A stretch of DNA of 64,000 nt from positions 148,416-212,415 of the forward strand of contig NZ_PHRG01000005.1 in assembly GCF_002803605.1 (NCBI RefSeq), written 5' to 3'. The notes beneath the pieces are model-generated. The model saw only the letters and a list, made by a program, of their open reading frames with translations, searched no databases and was not told the origin of the DNA. This stretch comes from Acinetobacter pseudolwoffii (GTDB taxonomy: Bacteria > Pseudomonadota > Gammaproteobacteria > Pseudomonadales > Moraxellaceae). Shown here one piece after another: positions 1 to 8,521 of the stretch. The position numbers and the translations under genes are program-made. The stretch's first letter is position 1; each line of letters starts with the position of its first letter.

Positions 1-1
1 A

Positions 2-445
2 TCGGAGCGTCCTGAATGGGTGATTGTTGCATCAGATATTTATGCGCCTACGCTTGAAGTAGCCAAATATAATGCAGAACAACATGATATTGAGAATGTA
101 GAATTCGTTCTGGGTTCGTGGTTGAAACCATTTGGCCGTCAGTTCTTTGATGTGATTGCTTCAAATCCGCCGTATATCGATCCGGATGATGCACATATGC
201 AGCATCTGGCGACCGAGCCGCAACGTGCACTGGTTGCGGATAAAAAGGGCTTGGCTGATTTGGAAGACATTATTATTCAGGCCAAAAAGCATTTAACCGT
301 CAATGGCTGGGTGGTGCTTGAGCATGGTTATGATCAGGCTGATGCCGTGCAGCATCTATTTAAGCAGGCCGGTTATAAAAAGGTCCGTACCGTAAAAGAT
401 TATGGCGGTAATGATCGGGTGACTTTGGGTCAGTGGCCGCATTAA
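2..445 (+). CDS. prmC: Peptide chain release factor N5-glutamine methyltransferase, C-terminal part
   Basis: This is the 3' part of a gene cut by the window edge; the frame is open from base 2 and gives 147 residues, about half of a usual 275-280 residue PrmC. The family methylates the glutamine of the GGQ motif in release factors RF1 and RF2, using S-adenosylmethionine. The hallmark NPPY catalytic/substrate-binding motif is present (SNPPYIDPDD), followed by the LVADKKGL and LEHGYDQ segments typical of HemK/PrmC and the C-terminal DYGGNDRV block. The GTG at position 20 is an internal codon and not a start. A Rho-independent terminator follows 25 bases after the stop. Family assignment is firm; RF specificity rather than ribosomal protein L3 (PrmB) is inferred from the C-terminal block. 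Confidence 0.9.
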   Translation, partial: SERPEWVIVASDIYAPTLEVAKYNAEQHDIENVEFVLGSWLKPFGRQFFDVIASNPPYIDPDDAHMQHLATEPQRALVADKKGLADLEDIIIQAKKHLTVNGWVVLEHGYDQADAVQHLFKQAGYKKVRTVKDYGGNDRVTLGQWPH

Positions 446-469
446 TTTTTAATCCTTCTTTATGAAAAG

Positions 470-497
470 AGCGACCGATTTGGTCGCTTTTTTTTTG
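470..497 (+). terminator. Rho-independent terminator after prmC
   Basis: A GCGACC/GGTCGC stem with a short loop is followed by ten T residues, directly downstream of the prmC stop. Confidence 0.8.
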
Positions 498-572
498 GTT
501 TTTTAAATTCTTAGATTAACATCTGAAATATCCAGTATTTTTAATGACATTCTATTACTATCCTATAAAGAA

Positions 573-598
573 AAAAGTGATGCCAGAGCATCACTTTT
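573..598 (-). terminator. Terminator of the 117-aa hypothetical gene
   Basis: A perfect 10-bp stem (AAAAGTGATG/CATCACTTTT) with a 6-base loop lies between the two converging genes. The A/T ends allow function on both strands; it sits 20 bases beyond the stop of the minus-strand gene. Confidence 0.7.
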
Positions 599-617
599 GT
601 TAAATTCTTTAAAAGAA

Positions 618-971
618 TTACATCGGATAGTCTTGCAGGCAGTCATAGACTTCGACTTGATCTAAGCCACCGGTTTCCATTGCCAGACAAAGCGCTACAA
701 CTTTCACGGTATCTGCCAAGTATTGTTCATCTTTGAGCGCAATACCTTGTTGCAGGGCGACAATGCGATCTGCCGGAATTTCTAAGGCTGCGGCAGTTTC
801 AGTTGCATCAACACGGTTAAAGAACTGAACCACAACATCTTTAAGCGCTGAGTCAGAGGCACTTAAAATAGCTTGATTAAGCTGTTCAGAGATTTGATCA
901 GCTGAATGAACTAAAGCATTGGCGAAGTTTTGAACAAGATTCTGTTCAAGAACATCAGTCATCTTTAACAT
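618..971 (-). CDS. Hypothetical protein, 117 aa
   Basis: I do not recognise a named family. The product is acidic and predicted all-helical, with no signal peptide or membrane segment, so it is probably cytoplasmic. It carries repeated small-residue helices (residues 20-60) and ends in a Cys-containing tail (YDCLQDYPM). A second in-frame ATG lies three codons downstream, so the first residues are uncertain; an AAGG ribosome site stands about 7 bases before the chosen ATG. It is monocistronic, with its own terminator downstream and a region without genes (about 230 bases) upstream. Codon use resembles its neighbours, which argues that it is a real gene. Confidence 0.7.
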   Translation of the reverse strand: MLKMTDVLEQNLVQNFANALVHSADQISEQLNQAILSASDSALKDVVVQFFNRVDATETAAALEIPADRIVALQQGIALKDEQYLADTVKVVALCLAMETGGLDQVEVYDCLQDYPM

Positions 972-1198
972 GAAAATACCTTCAACTTAGGAGAAAATTT
1001 GGGAGTACAGCTAATAGCAAAGTGCTATAAATTGAGTGAAAAATAATCTATTCTCAGGCGAATTGCAAAGCTTTCTGGATGACTGTGTAGTCCTGCTAAT
1101 ATATGCTGCAGGGCTTGAAATTTATAATCACAGTAAAAATATGAACTTAAGTTTCAATAAAATTTTATTAATATTTTTTAAGTATCAATTTATATAAA

Positions 1199-2317
1199 TT
1201 ATCTAATATTATTTTGACGATAAGCTCCCGGACTGACTCCAGTCCATTTCTTAAAGGCACGATGAAAGGCGCTGGATTCCTGGAAGTTGAGCTGGTCACT
1301 GATGTCTTGCAAGCTTTGCTCAGTACGCGTCAATAATTCGATTGCGGTATCCCGGCGTATTTCATTTTTTAATTGCTGGTAGCTGACCCCTTCGCTTTTT
1401 AAACGCCGTTGTATGGTCGCCTCGGACATATTCATTTTTGAGGCAAGATCATTCAGTTCTAGCCATTCTGACGGTGAAACTTGCAGAAGCTGTCTGCGAA
1501 TCTGGGTGCTGAGTGCATAAGGATTTTTAAAACGCACCAATAAATTGTGAGGCGTTTGTTGAATAAACTGATACCAGGATTGAGCATCCTGCTTAATCGG
1601 CAGTTGCAGATAGCTTGCATCAAACTGCACATAGTTTTCATTGGCCTGATATTCAATCTGTTCACAAAAACGGACTTTATAATCAAAATCATCGAGTGGT
1701 GCAGGACATTTTAATTGAATCTGATTCAGCAAAATCCGTTGTCCACTTAACCAGCAGATCAAGGTATGAATCAGCATCAGATAGGTCGCATAACTAAACA
1801 TGCGTTTTGTAGATTTTAAATCATAAATCACGATATAGGCATAGTGTTCCTCAACGAGAAGCGTGCTTTGCAGATCGTCCAGAATCAAGTTGAGAAATTG
1901 CAAAATGTGTTGTAGCGCCCTTTCTAGTGTATCTGCCTGCATAAGCATTTTTGAAAGCAATTTAAAGCTGCCACGGCGCATGGCATGACTGTCCATGCCA
2001 AAAAATTCGTCATTCATGCTGTCTGCAAGCACTGTCCATAATTGAGCAAACTGGCTCACCGACACGCGCGCTTTAGGTGCATTGAGTACTTCGGCTGGAA
2101 TATTGGCTTTTTTTAGAATAGTAGAGATATCAAATTCTAATCGTTTGGCATCGAGCAAGGCTTCCTTGACCAAGTCGATCGAAATAGTCCCTTTGCTATA
2201 TTCCAGTGCAGGCTTATGCATGTTCAGTGTGACATCCTCATTTTTATTGTCCAAATACCTCAGGCAAGATGCAATATTTGGAAATTGTACAGAATAAAAA
2301 CTCTGTTTACTCTGCAT
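1199..2317 (-). CDS. AraC-family transcriptional regulator
   Basis: This 372-residue regulator has an N-terminal AraC-type effector/dimerisation domain of the kind shared with OruR-like regulators (roughly residues 55-250). The C-terminal double helix-turn-helix domain covers about residues 270-370, with the usual block ISDQLNFQESSAFHRAFKKW followed by TGVSP and AYR. It is divergent from the SDR gene, with only 41 bases between the two start codons, so promoters and operator must overlap. By position it probably controls the acyl-CoA catabolic genes to its right; the inducer cannot be told from sequence. Family call firm, target inferred. Confidence 0.9.
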   Translation of the reverse strand: MQSKQSFYSVQFPNIASCLRYLDNKNEDVTLNMHKPALEYSKGTISIDLVKEALLDAKRLEFDISTILKKANIPAEVLNAPKARVSVSQFAQLWTVLADSMNDEFFGMDSHAMRRGSFKLLSKMLMQADTLERALQHILQFLNLILDDLQSTLLVEEHYAYIVIYDLKSTKRMFSYATYLMLIHTLICWLSGQRILLNQIQLKCPAPLDDFDYKVRFCEQIEYQANENYVQFDASYLQLPIKQDAQSWYQFIQQTPHNLLVRFKNPYALSTQIRRQLLQVSPSEWLELNDLASKMNMSEATIQRRLKSEGVSYQQLKNEIRRDTAIELLTRTEQSLQDISDQLNFQESSAFHRAFKKWTGVSPGAYRQNNIR

Positions 2318-2358
2318 ATTAAGTCGTATCTCAAATAGAAAATTATCAGGGAAGAAAT

Positions 2359-3129
2359 ATGAAAATTCAGGGAAAAGTCGTTGTGATTACCGGGGGAGCA
2401 TCGGGTTTGGGTGCAGCGACAGCCACGCATCTGGTTGCACACGGTGCCAAAGTGATTCTGGTCGATATGAATCAGGAGCAGGGTGAGGCATTACAGCAAC
2501 AACTGGGTGAGCAGGCTGAATTTGTACAGCTGGATGTCACCGATGAGCAGGCCGTAGAAACGTTCTTTGCACATGTCGAAAATGCGTATGCTCAACTGAA
2601 TGGTTTGATCAACTGCGCAGGTATTGCACCTTCTGCCAAAGTGCTGGGGCGTAACGGTATTCATGAATTGGCGATGTTCCAAAAAGTGCTGAATATTAAC
2701 GTGAATGGCACATTTAATATGCTACGTCATGCAGCGGCGTTAATTGCAAAATATGAACTGCAATCTGGTGAAGAAGAGCGTGGCGTGATTGTAAATACCG
2801 CTTCGGTCGCCGCTTATGATGGTCAAATTGGCCAGACCGCTTATGCTGCTTCCAAAGGTGCAGTGGTGGCGATGACTTTACCTTTGGCTCGTGAACTGGC
2901 ACGTGAAGCCATTCGAGTGATGACCATCGCCCCGGGCATTATGGAAACCCCGATGCTAAAAGGTATGCCGCAAAATGTTCAGGATGCTTTGGGACAAATG
3001 GTGCCATTCCCATCACGTTTGGCTAAACCTCAGGAATTTGCCCAGCTGGTGGGGCATATTTTTGAAAATAGCTATTTAAATGGTGAAGTGATTCGTCTGG
3101 ATGGCGCGATTCGCATGCAGCCTAAATAA
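2359..3129 (+). CDS. SDR-family 3-hydroxyacyl-CoA dehydrogenase-like protein
   Basis: This is a classical short-chain dehydrogenase of 256 residues. The Rossmann motif TGGASGLG is at residues 11-18, an acidic residue after beta-2 (VDMN) suggests NAD preference, NCAGIAP takes the NAG position, and the catalytic Tyr162 and Lys166 lie in YAASK. The overall pattern resembles the HSD17B10 type that oxidises 3-hydroxyacyl-CoA or 3-hydroxy-2-methylbutyryl-CoA. It leads a cluster with an acyl-CoA dehydrogenase and an acyl-CoA synthetase. A GGGAAG ribosome site precedes the ATG. No hydratase or thiolase is adjacent, so the exact substrate is unknown. Confidence 0.88.
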   Translation: MKIQGKVVVITGGASGLGAATATHLVAHGAKVILVDMNQEQGEALQQQLGEQAEFVQLDVTDEQAVETFFAHVENAYAQLNGLINCAGIAPSAKVLGRNGIHELAMFQKVLNINVNGTFNMLRHAAALIAKYELQSGEEERGVIVNTASVAAYDGQIGQTAYAASKGAVVAMTLPLARELAREAIRVMTIAPGIMETPMLKGMPQNVQDALGQMVPFPSRLAKPQEFAQLVGHIFENSYLNGEVIRLDGAIRMQPK

Positions 3130-3211
3130 GTCTTCGATTTATATAGGACATGATGATTTGCACAGCTGCCAGTTTCTCATTGAATTTAAATGACTTTGTT
3201 TAAGCATGCAT

Positions 3212-3303
3212 TTTCTTTTGAAGGATCAAAAGAAACAAAAACCCTTTGCGAAACTGAAGATACATCCCTGTATCTCAGTTTCGCAGGCGACATCCATGCC
3301 GCC
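3212..3303. repeat. Three consecutive hairpins, candidate dispersed repeat
   Basis: Three palindromes stand in tandem. The first is a perfect 10-bp stem (TTTCTTTTGA/TCAAAAGAAA, 3212-3235). The second is a 16-bp stem with one bulged A (GCGAAACTG plus AGATACA against their complements, 3248-3284). The third is an 8-bp stem with one mismatch (GGCGACAT/ATGCCGCC, 3286-3303). They fill the gap between the SDR and acyl-CoA dehydrogenase genes. There is no terminal T run, so it is not a simple terminator. Copy number elsewhere cannot be seen here. Confidence 0.6.
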
Positions 3304-3376
3304 TTAACTGACGTTCCAACGATCTCAATAGTAAAAAGCTTGAAGTAAATAAAATAGATATAGAAAGGGAAGTTCA

Positions 3377-4507
3377 ATGATTTTAAATGATGAACAAAAA
3401 ATGATTCAGGACATGATGCGCAATTATTCGCAGCAGAAACTGAAACCAACAGCGGCCTTACGCGATAAAACAGCACAATTTCCTGCACAAGAACTCAAAG
3501 AACTGGGTGAGCTTGGCGCACTGGGTATGACCGTTGCTGAAGAATGGGGCGGTGCAGGTCTGGATTATGTTTCTCTGGTTTTGGCACTTGAGGAAATTGC
3601 CGCAGGAGATGGGGCAATTTCGACTATTATTAGTGTGCAGAATTCTTTGCCTTGTGGGATTACCCAGCGTTATGGCACCGAAGCACAGAAACAGCAGTAT
3701 TTAACTAAACTGGCCACCGGTGAATGGCTGGGTTGTTTCTGCTTGACAGAACCTCAGGCCGGTTCAGATGCCAGTTCTTTAGAATGTAGGGCCGAACGTG
3801 ATGGCGATGAATGGGTACTTAATGGCACCAAGCAGTTTATTACCACGGGCAAACATGCACAGATCGCATTAGTCTTTGCTGTGACAGATAAATTGGCAGG
3901 GAAAAAAGGCATTTCATGTTTTCTGGTACCGACCGATGCACCGGGTTATATCGTGTCACGCCTAGAGGAGAAAATGGGTCAGCATTGTTCCGATACCGCG
4001 ACGATTGTTCTGGATAACTGCCGGATTCCGGTGGAAAACCTGCTGGGTCAGGAAGGTGAAGGCTACAAAATTGCCTTGTCCAATCTTGAATCTGGTCGTA
4101 TTGGTATTGCAGCACAATCAGTCGGGATGGCTCGGGCTGCGCTGGATGCAGCGGTGGAATATGCCAATGAACGTAAAGCCTTTGGTGTAGAAATTGTGCA
4201 GCATCAGGCAGTGGCTTTCAGGCTGGCAGATATGGCGACACAAATTGAAGCGGCACGTCAGCTGACCTTGCATGCGGCAACTTTAAAAGATGCTGGTTTA
4301 GCCTGCTTAAAAGAAGCCTCAATGGCAAAACTGTTTGCATCAACCATTGCAGAACGGGTCTGTTCCGATGCGATTCAGATTCATGGTGGCTACGGTTATG
4401 TCTCTGATTTTCCAGTAGAGCGTATTTACCGTGATGTGCGCGTGAGCCAAATTTATGAAGGTGCATCGGATATTCAACGTTTGGTGATTGCGCGTGAAGT
4501 CTGTTAA
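3377..4507 (+). CDS. Acyl-CoA dehydrogenase
   Basis: A complete 376-residue FAD-dependent acyl-CoA dehydrogenase with the usual three-domain layout. The helical N-terminal domain is followed by the FAD-contacting strand segment (CFCLTEPQAGSDASS, then WVLNGTKQFITTG), and then by the C-terminal helical domain with QIHGGYGYVSDFPVERIYRD. Glu361 in the YEGASDIQR loop occupies the catalytic base position of short/branched-chain family members. It introduces the alpha-beta double bond and passes electrons to ETF. It lies 247 bases after the SDR gene, with the multi-hairpin repeat between. The GGGAAG ribosome site supports this start. Chain-length or branch preference is not clear. Confidence 0.93.
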   Translation: MILNDEQKMIQDMMRNYSQQKLKPTAALRDKTAQFPAQELKELGELGALGMTVAEEWGGAGLDYVSLVLALEEIAAGDGAISTIISVQNSLPCGITQRYGTEAQKQQYLTKLATGEWLGCFCLTEPQAGSDASSLECRAERDGDEWVLNGTKQFITTGKHAQIALVFAVTDKLAGKKGISCFLVPTDAPGYIVSRLEEKMGQHCSDTATIVLDNCRIPVENLLGQEGEGYKIALSNLESGRIGIAAQSVGMARAALDAAVEYANERKAFGVEIVQHQAVAFRLADMATQIEAARQLTLHAATLKDAGLACLKEASMAKLFASTIAERVCSDAIQIHGGYGYVSDFPVERIYRDVRVSQIYEGASDIQRLVIAREVC

Positions 4508-4779
4508 CGTTGATTTTGATTAAAAATAGACTTTGGTCGATGTTCAAATCTGGCATTTCGGTTGATGGATATGGAAATTGCCAGGATCAAGCAACCCTGA
4601 TTAGCTAAAGACAGACAGTACGCAGAAGATAAATAAAGCAGCATGATTCATGTCTTAGTCATCAGGCATGAATTAGATGTGAAGAAACTATGCTGATGGA
4701 ATCAGCAGGAACAACAACGATAAGTGGACACACTCAGGCAAGGTCGCCTGAAAAATACAACAGGATAGAGGTTGTCGTC

Positions 4780-6426
4780 ATGAAGACACTAGAACAAGCA
4801 TATGTTGATTTCAATTTTGAAAATATGGTTCAGGAACATCTGGCTGGAAATGCAGAGTCCATCAATGCCTATACTGAATGTTGTGGACGTTACCTTGGCC
4901 AAAACCGAACCGCACTGATCTGGGAAGGCAAAAATGGTCAAACAGAGCAGTGGACATTTGAACAATTGGCAACTGCTTCAGGACAGCTGGCCAATTATAT
5001 GCATTCTCTGGGTTTAAAAGCAGGAGATTGTATAGCTGGACTACTGCCAAGAACACCTGCACTCTTAATTACTATTTTGGCCACCTGGCGGATCGGTGCT
5101 ATCTATCAGCCTTTGTTCACTGCCTTTGAAAGTAAAGCAATTGAGCATCGTATGAGTACAGCCGCTACTCAACTGATTGTCACCGATCAAGAGCAGCGCT
5201 TGAAACTGCATGATCTGAATATTCCAAATATTCTGACCGTACATCAGGCAGTGGCAGATCATTATCCGGATGCTGACTTTTGGACCGAGTTAAAGCAGCA
5301 GTCAGAAGAGTTTGAGCCAGTGAGTGGCCAATTTAATGATATTTTTCTGATGATGTTTACTTCAGGCACCACAGGCTTGGCAAAATCGGTTCCTGTACCT
5401 TTAAAAGCGTTGTTGGCCTTTAAAGGCTATATGCTGCACGCCGTAGATCTGCGAGAAGAAGATTCCTTCTGGAATCTGGCCGACCCAGGTTGGGCCTATG
5501 GACTATATTATGGCATTGCGGGCCCGCTCAGTTTAGGTCATAGCATCATTATGGATGAACGTGGATTTAGCGTCGATAATGCTGTACATATCATTGAGAA
5601 ATATAAAGTCAGTAACCTGACTGGCTCGCCAACTGCATTCCGGATGTTCTTTGGCTTTAAAGAAAAATTTGATGCAGGCATCAGTTCGCATTTGCGTGTG
5701 GTCAGTAGTGCAGGTGAACCGCTTACGCCTGAAGTGATCCAGTGGTTCAATCATGATTTAAATGTGAATATTTATGATCAATATGGACAGACTGAACTCG
5801 GTATGGTGATCGCCAATCATCATGGCTTGGAGCATCATAAAAAAGTGGGTTCAGCTGGATTTGCGATTCCGGGGCATCGCTTTGCGGTATTGAACGCAGA
5901 ACATCAGGAAGTCGAAAAAGGCGGGATTGGAATCTTGGCAATTGACTGTTCGGCTTCACCCTTGATGTGGTTTAAAGGCTATGCCGGTCATAATCGAAAG
6001 TCTTTTGTCGGGCAGTATTATTTAACCGGTGACACTGTAAAACTGAATGAATATGGCGGTATTGATTTTATTGGGCGTGCGGACGATGTCATTACAACTT
6101 CGGGCTATCGTGTAGGGCCTTTTGATGTGGAAAGTACCTTGCTGGAATGTGAAGAAGTGCTTGAATCTGCAGTCGTCGGTAAACCAGATCCAGAACGAAC
6201 AGAAATTGTAAAAGCCTTTGTGGTACTTAAATTAGCCTATCCAGCCACTGAGGAACTCATGCTGAAGCTGCAAAGCTATGTGCGTTCACGCCTATCCAAG
6301 CATGCCTACCCAAAAGAGATTGAATTTGTCGAGTGTTTACCTAAAACGTCGAGTGGAAAAATTCAGCGAAATTTACTCAAACAGCAGGAAATTGCCAAAC
6401 TTCAAGAAATCAAACAAGTTAGTTAG
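4780..6426 (+). CDS. AMP-binding acyl-CoA synthetase (medium-chain/acetyl-CoA synthetase-like)
   Basis: This 548-residue member of the ANL adenylating superfamily activates a carboxylic acid to its CoA thioester via an acyl-AMP. The visible motifs are the P-loop FTSGTTGLAKS near residue 193, the YGQTE motif, the TGD...GRADDVI hinge, SGYRVGPFDVES, and a C-terminal catalytic lysine in KTSSGKIQR. The open frame runs upstream to an ATG at 4690. I chose the ATG at 4780 because GAGG lies 7 bases upstream and the preceding 30 codons have no family similarity. It is probably the first step of the pathway served by the upstream dehydrogenases. Its terminator follows. Confidence 0.88.
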   Translation: MKTLEQAYVDFNFENMVQEHLAGNAESINAYTECCGRYLGQNRTALIWEGKNGQTEQWTFEQLATASGQLANYMHSLGLKAGDCIAGLLPRTPALLITILATWRIGAIYQPLFTAFESKAIEHRMSTAATQLIVTDQEQRLKLHDLNIPNILTVHQAVADHYPDADFWTELKQQSEEFEPVSGQFNDIFLMMFTSGTTGLAKSVPVPLKALLAFKGYMLHAVDLREEDSFWNLADPGWAYGLYYGIAGPLSLGHSIIMDERGFSVDNAVHIIEKYKVSNLTGSPTAFRMFFGFKEKFDAGISSHLRVVSSAGEPLTPEVIQWFNHDLNVNIYDQYGQTELGMVIANHHGLEHHKKVGSAGFAIPGHRFAVLNAEHQEVEKGGIGILAIDCSASPLMWFKGYAGHNRKSFVGQYYLTGDTVKLNEYGGIDFIGRADDVITTSGYRVGPFDVESTLLECEEVLESAVVGKPDPERTEIVKAFVVLKLAYPATEELMLKLQSYVRSRLSKHAYPKEIEFVECLPKTSSGKIQRNLLKQQEIAKLQEIKQVS

Positions 6427-6458
6427 TTTTTAAAATTAATCTGTTAAGTAAGTGTCAA

Positions 6459-6486
6459 AAGGCTGCCATGGCAGCCTGTGGTTTTT
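6459..6486 (+). terminator. Terminator after the acyl-CoA synthetase gene
   Basis: A perfect GGCTGC/GCAGCC stem with loop CATG is followed by TGTGG and six T residues, 34 bases after the stop. Confidence 0.7.
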
Positions 6487-6641
6487 TGACAAAATACAGC
6501 ATTTTCTAGTTAAATTTTAAGTTAGAAATAGGACTGATTTTTACAAGATTTTATTTTCAAAAGTACGAATTAAATTAAGCGAAATACATGGTTGATGTAA
6601 TTACATTGAAATTATGACAAGGTTTAAGATTAAATATATCA

Positions 6642-6676
6642 AAAATTTAGCCTCTTAATCTTAAGAGGCTAAATGT
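6642..6676 (-). terminator. Terminator of the FMN-binding protein gene
   Basis: The long stem ATTTAGCCTCTTAA against its complement is followed on the minus strand by five T residues, just beyond the stop at 6682. Confidence 0.75.
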
Positions 6677-6681
6677 ATCCA

Positions 6682-7212
6682 TTACCAAATATTGGTTTGT
6701 AAATTTACTTTTTGGTGTTCCGCATGTGGCTCACCCGCTTCACCGGTAACGCCACCTTTTAAAGCTTTAAAGAGCTGGGTGACTTTGTTGTCGGTCACAT
6801 TCCAGTATTCAGCGCTGACCGCTTCAGCAATCAGTACCCGTACAGTCGGATCATCCTTGCCTTCAAACCAGTTTTCAGCCCAGGGATTCCATAATTGCTC
6901 AATCAAGATGCGGTCAGTACTGATCTGAGCATGTGCACTAATCGACACATAAATACCATCTGATGGTTTTGCAAAAGACAGACCAATCTGACCACGGCCT
7001 GTTTCTGCTGCTTTGACCAGATCATTGGTATTACGCAGGATGAAATATAAGTTTTGACGTTCATTCATCTGCTCGGAGTTCAGCATGGTCATCGGCTGGG
7101 AGTGGATTTCATGTGTGTCGGTTAAATGGCTGATCATGGTATAACGAACATCCTTGATCAATTCCCATAATTTTTCACGATTATCATGTTGAGTATTGTT
7201 ATGCTCGGTCAT
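6682..7212 (-). CDS. Pyridoxamine 5'-phosphate oxidase-like FMN-binding stress protein
   Basis: A 176-residue split-barrel flavoprotein of the general stress protein 26 type. Recognisable segments are the entry strand MISHLTDTHEIHSQPM, LYFILRNTND, VKAAETGRGQIGLSFAKPSDGIYVSISAHA, LIEQLWNPWAENWFEGKDDP and VLIAEAVSAEYWN. The family binds FMN or F420 and is linked to stress; the physiological substrate is unknown. The frame extends to an ATG at 7275, but GGAGAAC sits at proper distance before the ATG at 7212, so the shorter start is used. It is monocistronic, with its own terminator. Confidence 0.85.
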   Translation of the reverse strand: MTEHNNTQHDNREKLWELIKDVRYTMISHLTDTHEIHSQPMTMLNSEQMNERQNLYFILRNTNDLVKAAETGRGQIGLSFAKPSDGIYVSISAHAQISTDRILIEQLWNPWAENWFEGKDDPTVRVLIAEAVSAEYWNVTDNKVTQLFKALKGGVTGEAGEPHAEHQKVNLQTNIW

Positions 7213-7356
7213 GTATGTTCTCCATACGATTTTATGAAAGCTGAAAAAATTGCTTGGTATTTTCAGATTAATCATATTTAGAGACAGATGCCTGAGGTCT
7301 CACTGAACTCATACATTTTTATACGCAAATGCAGGCAGAGACTACAGAATCGCTAA

Positions 7357-7575
7357 ACAAGGCAACTTAATGTACAGGGTAATTTAATAGCAAAGATTTT
7401 AATAACAGCAGGTCTGACGCCTTTTATAAACTGGAGAGCCATTTGCCGGAACTGTTTAATTGAGGTGATTCAAAAAAATCATGCCAAGCTCTAGTGGCTG
7501 CAGCTTGATACCGAGCGTTTAGCTGATATGCTATTTGGCTCAGCGATGGCCAAACCATTTATTGATGTGCTGTGA
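7357..7575 (+). pseudogene. Possible decayed coding remnant (TetR C-terminus-like)
   Basis: In one plus-strand frame the gap between the FMN protein and the moeB-like gene reads like protein: FINWRAICRNCLIEVIQKNH, then an in-frame TAG at 7492, then TERLADMLFGSAMAKPFIDV and a stop. The composition and the FGSAMAKP end recall the C-terminal helices of TetR-family regulators, and no N-terminal helix-turn-helix remains. This is a weak, by-eye call; the stretch could also be chance-open non-coding DNA. Confidence 0.25.
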
Positions 7576-7677
7576 ATTGACTGTGAAATTGATCTTCCAA
7601 AGATTTTTAGCCTTTAGAAACATCAGTAAAGCCAATTTTGCGATCATTGTTAAAAATTTTCGAAACAAGGAAAGACG

Positions 7678-8463
7678 TTGTCTACATTTAATATGGATGC
7701 CATATCCCCAGAATTCGAACTCACCGATGCTGAATTACATTTGTATAGCCGTCAGATTCTCTTAGATGACTGGGATATTGACGCTCAAGAACGGTTAAAA
7801 TTTTCTAATGTCTGCATTGTTGGTTGTGGTGGAATTGGCTGTGCACTGGCAGAACTTTTGGCACGTGCCGGTGTAGGAAAAATTACCCTAATCGATCCAG
7901 ATACGATCGAGATGAGCAATTTACAGCGACAACTTGCATTTACACCGCAGGATCTTGGACTTTACAAAGCAGAAATTCTGGCGAAACGACTGGGCCAAAT
8001 TAATCCAAACGTACAGGTTGAATATATTAATCAGGCCTTAACGGCTGAAAATGCAGTCAGTGTGATTCGGCATCAGGACTTGGTGCTGGATGGTTGCGAC
8101 CAGTTTGCGACACGTTATCTGGTTAATCAGCGCTGTGTAGAACTGAATGTACCTTTGTTGAGTGCCTCGGCGATTGGCCTGCAAGGGCAACTTTTTATGC
8201 TCGAAGGGGATTCGGCCTGCTATGCCTGCCTGTTCCCACCCGAAAACCAGGCTGATGAAAGTCTACGCTGTGCAAACTCCGGTGTACTGGCGACCACGCC
8301 TAACGTGATGGCCAGCTTGCAAGCCCATCATGCCTTGTTATATCTGGGTTTGGGATTGATGCCACTCAGACAAAAACTGCTGTTATGGGATGGATTGAGT
8401 TTTAAGCAGCGGATTCTCGCTTTCGAAAAAGATACAGATTGTCCGATCTGTCAGGCAAGATAA
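7678..8463 (+). CDS. moeB: HesA/MoeB/ThiF-family adenylyltransferase (MoeB-like)
   Basis: A 261-residue E1-like enzyme that adenylates the C-terminal glycine of a small sulfur carrier (MoaD for molybdopterin, or ThiS). The features seen are the N-terminal YSRQILL, the nucleotide loop GCGGIGC, the DPDTIEMSNLQRQ block, DGCDQFATRYLVN, and two CxxC pairs (CYAC and CPIC) that bind structural zinc. The start is a TTG preceded by AAGGAAA at good distance; an ATG five codons later is the alternative. No moaD or thiS is adjacent, so the MoeB rather than ThiF role is inferred from overall pattern. The gap to the kinase gene is 58 bases. Confidence 0.8.
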   Translation: MSTFNMDAISPEFELTDAELHLYSRQILLDDWDIDAQERLKFSNVCIVGCGGIGCALAELLARAGVGKITLIDPDTIEMSNLQRQLAFTPQDLGLYKAEILAKRLGQINPNVQVEYINQALTAENAVSVIRHQDLVLDGCDQFATRYLVNQRCVELNVPLLSASAIGLQGQLFMLEGDSACYACLFPPENQADESLRCANSGVLATTPNVMASLQAHHALLYLGLGLMPLRQKLLLWDGLSFKQRILAFEKDTDCPICQAR

Positions 8464-8521
8464 GCCTGCAAATTAATATTTTTTTGCTACACTGCATGTA
8501 ATTAATTTTTCCTAAGACATT

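Noticed and set aside
7535..7765. Open frame of 76 codons before the moeB-like gene
   Set aside because: It overlaps the moeB-like gene in another frame and has low-complexity, non-family composition without a ribosome site.
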